Assembly: GCA_035361075.1 (NCBI GenBank)
Contig: DAOSBX010000001.1
Span: 62,001-126,000 of the forward strand
Reading direction: 5' to 3'
DNA: 64,000 bases
Source of the DNA: Candidatus Hydrogenedens sp.
GTDB taxonomy: Bacteria; Hydrogenedentota; Hydrogenedentia; Hydrogenedentales; Hydrogenedentaceae
A program made the position numbers and the translations under genes. Shown here piece after piece: positions 62,457 through 64,000 of the stretch. Position 1 is the stretch's first letter, and the number at the start of each line of letters is the position of its first letter. The notes under the pieces were generated by a model that made no database searches, was not told where the DNA came from, and saw only the letters and a list, made by a program, of their open reading frames with translations.

Positions 62457-64000
62457 ATGAATATGTTATGTCGTATGAAATGTGTAAGTAGTCTATTAGT
62501 AATAATTTTAATGTTAGTTTTATCAGGATGTCCGAGAAATGAATTAGGAGGGGGGCTTGTAGTCGAACCAACATCTATTGATTTTGGTTCAAAAGAGACA
62601 AGTGTAAATTTATATGTATGGAAGACATATACATCGACATCCATTGGCCCAATTATTGTAGAATCTCAAGTTCCCTGGCTTCTGGTTGAAAATTGTACCT
62701 CATCTGAAGATGGGTGTTATAGTTCAGGTCCTTACGATAGAAAGAAAATAAAAATCACGGTTGATAGAGAAAAGACGGAGTTAGGTTCTAACGTCGGCAA
62801 TTTGATAGTTCGTGCTACGAATGCACCTGCAGTTACAGTTCTTGTTACATTACTGGATTTAATAAAAGTAGATTTCGATGCTTCTAATAAATTTGTATCC
62901 GTAAATGAATCTATTCGATTTTTTAATCAAAGTTCTGTTCAGTCAGGTAATATTAACAAAGTAACATGGGATTTTGGGGACGGTACGACATCAGAAAGTT
63001 ATAATCCCACACATTTTTATCAAAAACCAGGTAACTATACAGTTACATTAACAGTAGAAACAGAAAATGGAACAGAGAAACGAGTAAAAGAGAATTTTAT
63101 TAATGTTGCAAGTGGAAAATTGGAAGTTGATTTTTCCGCAAGTTCACAGATAGTTTTATTAGGCGAAGATGTCCAGTTTATTGACCGAAGTCGTTCTGAA
63201 AAGGAAACGATAACAAAGCGGTATTGGGAATTTGGGGATGGTAAAACGAGTACGGATGTTAATCCAAGATATAGATATTCTAAGCCAGGTATTTATACAG
63301 TTTCTTTGACAGTATATACAAATAATCAAAGTAGCACATTAGTAAAAGAAGGTTTTATTACAGTTCAGGAAGGTGTGGCTCCTGTAGCCAAATTCTCAGT
63401 TAGCAATATAAAGCCGTTTGTTAATGTCCCAGTCCAGTTTACTGATTTATCTGAGCCTGGAACAGCACCTATTACAGAATGGCTTTGGGAGTTTGGTGAT
63501 GGAAATACCTCAGATGAACAATCGCCTCAATATGCTTTTTCAAGATTAGGAGTTCAGCAAGTAAGACTTACAGTTAAAAACAAGTTTGGGGGTAGTTCGT
63601 TTACTTTACCTGTGGAAGTTATTTATATGCCCCCTGTAGCTGATTTTGCTGCAGAGCCATTAGTTTCTTATCAGGGCGAAAATGTACTCTTTGTTGACTT
63701 ATCAAAGAAAGGAACAGAACGTATTATCAAATGGGTTTGGGATTTTGGAGATGAAACTACAGAGACTATACAATACGAACCTTTTACTCATGAAAATGGT
63801 AATACAAACCATGTTTATACAGAATCGGGTGTATATTCAGTTTCTCTAACTGTGTATACAGGGACCTCATCTAATAACGAAAGTAGTGTTACAAAAGAGT
63901 CCTATATTACTATACACCAACCACCTGTCCCTAAAATTAGTGTCTCTACAAGAAGTCCACTTATTCAGAAAGAGACGAAATTTTTAAATAGAACTGCTTT
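62457..64000 (+). CDS. PKD-repeat lipoprotein (partial, runs off the window)
   Basis: The frame is open from ATG 62457 to the right edge (514 codons, no stop). CAGGAGAG precedes the start. A type II signal peptide ends in LSGC with Cys25. An N-terminal BACON-like beta-sandwich (about 35-135: VVEPTSIDFGS, VPWLLVENC, ITVDREKTELGSNVGNLIVR) comes before at least four PKD domains, with the Trp-Asp/Glu-Phe-Gly-Asp motif at about 183 (VTWDFGDGTTS), 266 (YWEFGDGKTS), 350 (WLWEFGDGNTS) and 434 (VWDFGDETTE); a further one begins at the edge. It is anchored in a membrane and exposed to the periplasm or surface; an adhesive or spacer role is likely. A C-terminal catalytic domain may lie beyond the window. 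Confidence 0.88.
   Translation, partial: MNMLCRMKCVSSLLVIILMLVLSGCPRNELGGGLVVEPTSIDFGSKETSVNLYVWKTYTSTSIGPIIVESQVPWLLVENCTSSEDGCYSSGPYDRKKIKITVDREKTELGSNVGNLIVRATNAPAVTVLVTLLDLIKVDFDASNKFVSVNESIRFFNQSSVQSGNINKVTWDFGDGTTSESYNPTHFYQKPGNYTVTLTVETENGTEKRVKENFINVASGKLEVDFSASSQIVLLGEDVQFIDRSRSEKETITKRYWEFGDGKTSTDVNPRYRYSKPGIYTVSLTVYTNNQSSTLVKEGFITVQEGVAPVAKFSVSNIKPFVNVPVQFTDLSEPGTAPITEWLWEFGDGNTSDEQSPQYAFSRLGVQQVRLTVKNKFGGSSFTLPVEVIYMPPVADFAAEPLVSYQGENVLFVDLSKKGTERIIKWVWDFGDETTETIQYEPFTHENGNTNHVYTESGVYSVSLTVYTGTSSNNESSVTKESYITIHQPPVPKISVSTRSPLIQKETKFLNRTA

Noticed and set aside
1..64000. tRNA, rRNA, riboswitch or replication origin
   Set aside because: Scanned the gaps by eye; all are short and AT-rich, and none shows cloverleaf, known aptamer or DnaA-box clusters. 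A covariance-model scan could still find a small RNA.

Overview
The window is an AT-rich (roughly 35% GC by eye), densely coded bacterial chromosome segment with short intergenic gaps, genes on both strands and no insertion sequence, phage, CRISPR or tRNA/rRNA gene that I can see. Lipoprotein signal peptides, two tandem RND permeases with an adaptor, and LspA point to a diderm. The best lineage clue is a pair of secreted proteins (10.7-15.9 kb) ending in Glu-Gly-Glu-rich linkers followed by a duplicated EF-hand-like 'ELLRVIQ(F/L)(F/Y)N...HC...(E)DG(Y/F)AP' module. I associate that architecture with Candidatus Hydrogenedentota and related uncultured lineages; this is inference from memory, not a search.

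Layout. 0-4.8 kb: a DUF4129 membrane protein after the tail of another gene, then a minus-strand trio (lipoprotein, cyclophilin-like protein, membrane-anchored helical-repeat protein). 4.9-10.7 kb: zwf, a sugar-type ABC binding lipoprotein and permease with no ATPase gene, a ThiS-ThiF fusion and a CrtI-type desaturase. 10.7-22 kb: surface-protein island with an LRR/Ig/P-domain protein, two related Gly-rich proteins and a YidR-like (DUF3748) propeller. 22-31 kb: tcdA, Mn-type sodA, an esterase with its TetR regulator, pdxH/sugar isomerase/diguanylate cyclase in overlap, a small exported protein, lspA, ferritin, 2-Cys peroxiredoxin and an excisionase-type HTH protein. 31-41.3 kb: a giant coiled coil fused to an MshEN domain, a sialidase-like and an HGSNAT-like protein, then RidA, a TPR-metallopeptidase and two carboxypeptidase-regulatory-repeat proteins. 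41.3-48.9 kb: rpsT, a membrane protein with a caspase/CHAT-like tail, class II aldolase, ilvE, a CBS protein, a CoA-transferase, a second esterase, and a membrane protein/winged-helix pair. 48.9-54 kb: minus-strand housekeeping series tpiA-secG-murA-hisD-hisC. 54-62.2 kb: RND efflux operon. 62.5 kb to the end: a PKD-repeat lipoprotein cut by the window edge.

Themes. Oxidative and iron stress genes (sodA, ferritin, peroxiredoxin) lie within 8 kb. c-di-GMP may link the GGDEF protein at 26.6 kb with the MshEN protein at 31.0 kb. Large secreted repeat proteins imply investment in the cell surface. I found no recognisable defence or mobile system. The best candidates for something undescribed are the membrane caspase-like protein, the coiled-coil-MshEN fusion, and the paired Gly-rich surface proteins with different C-terminal ends.
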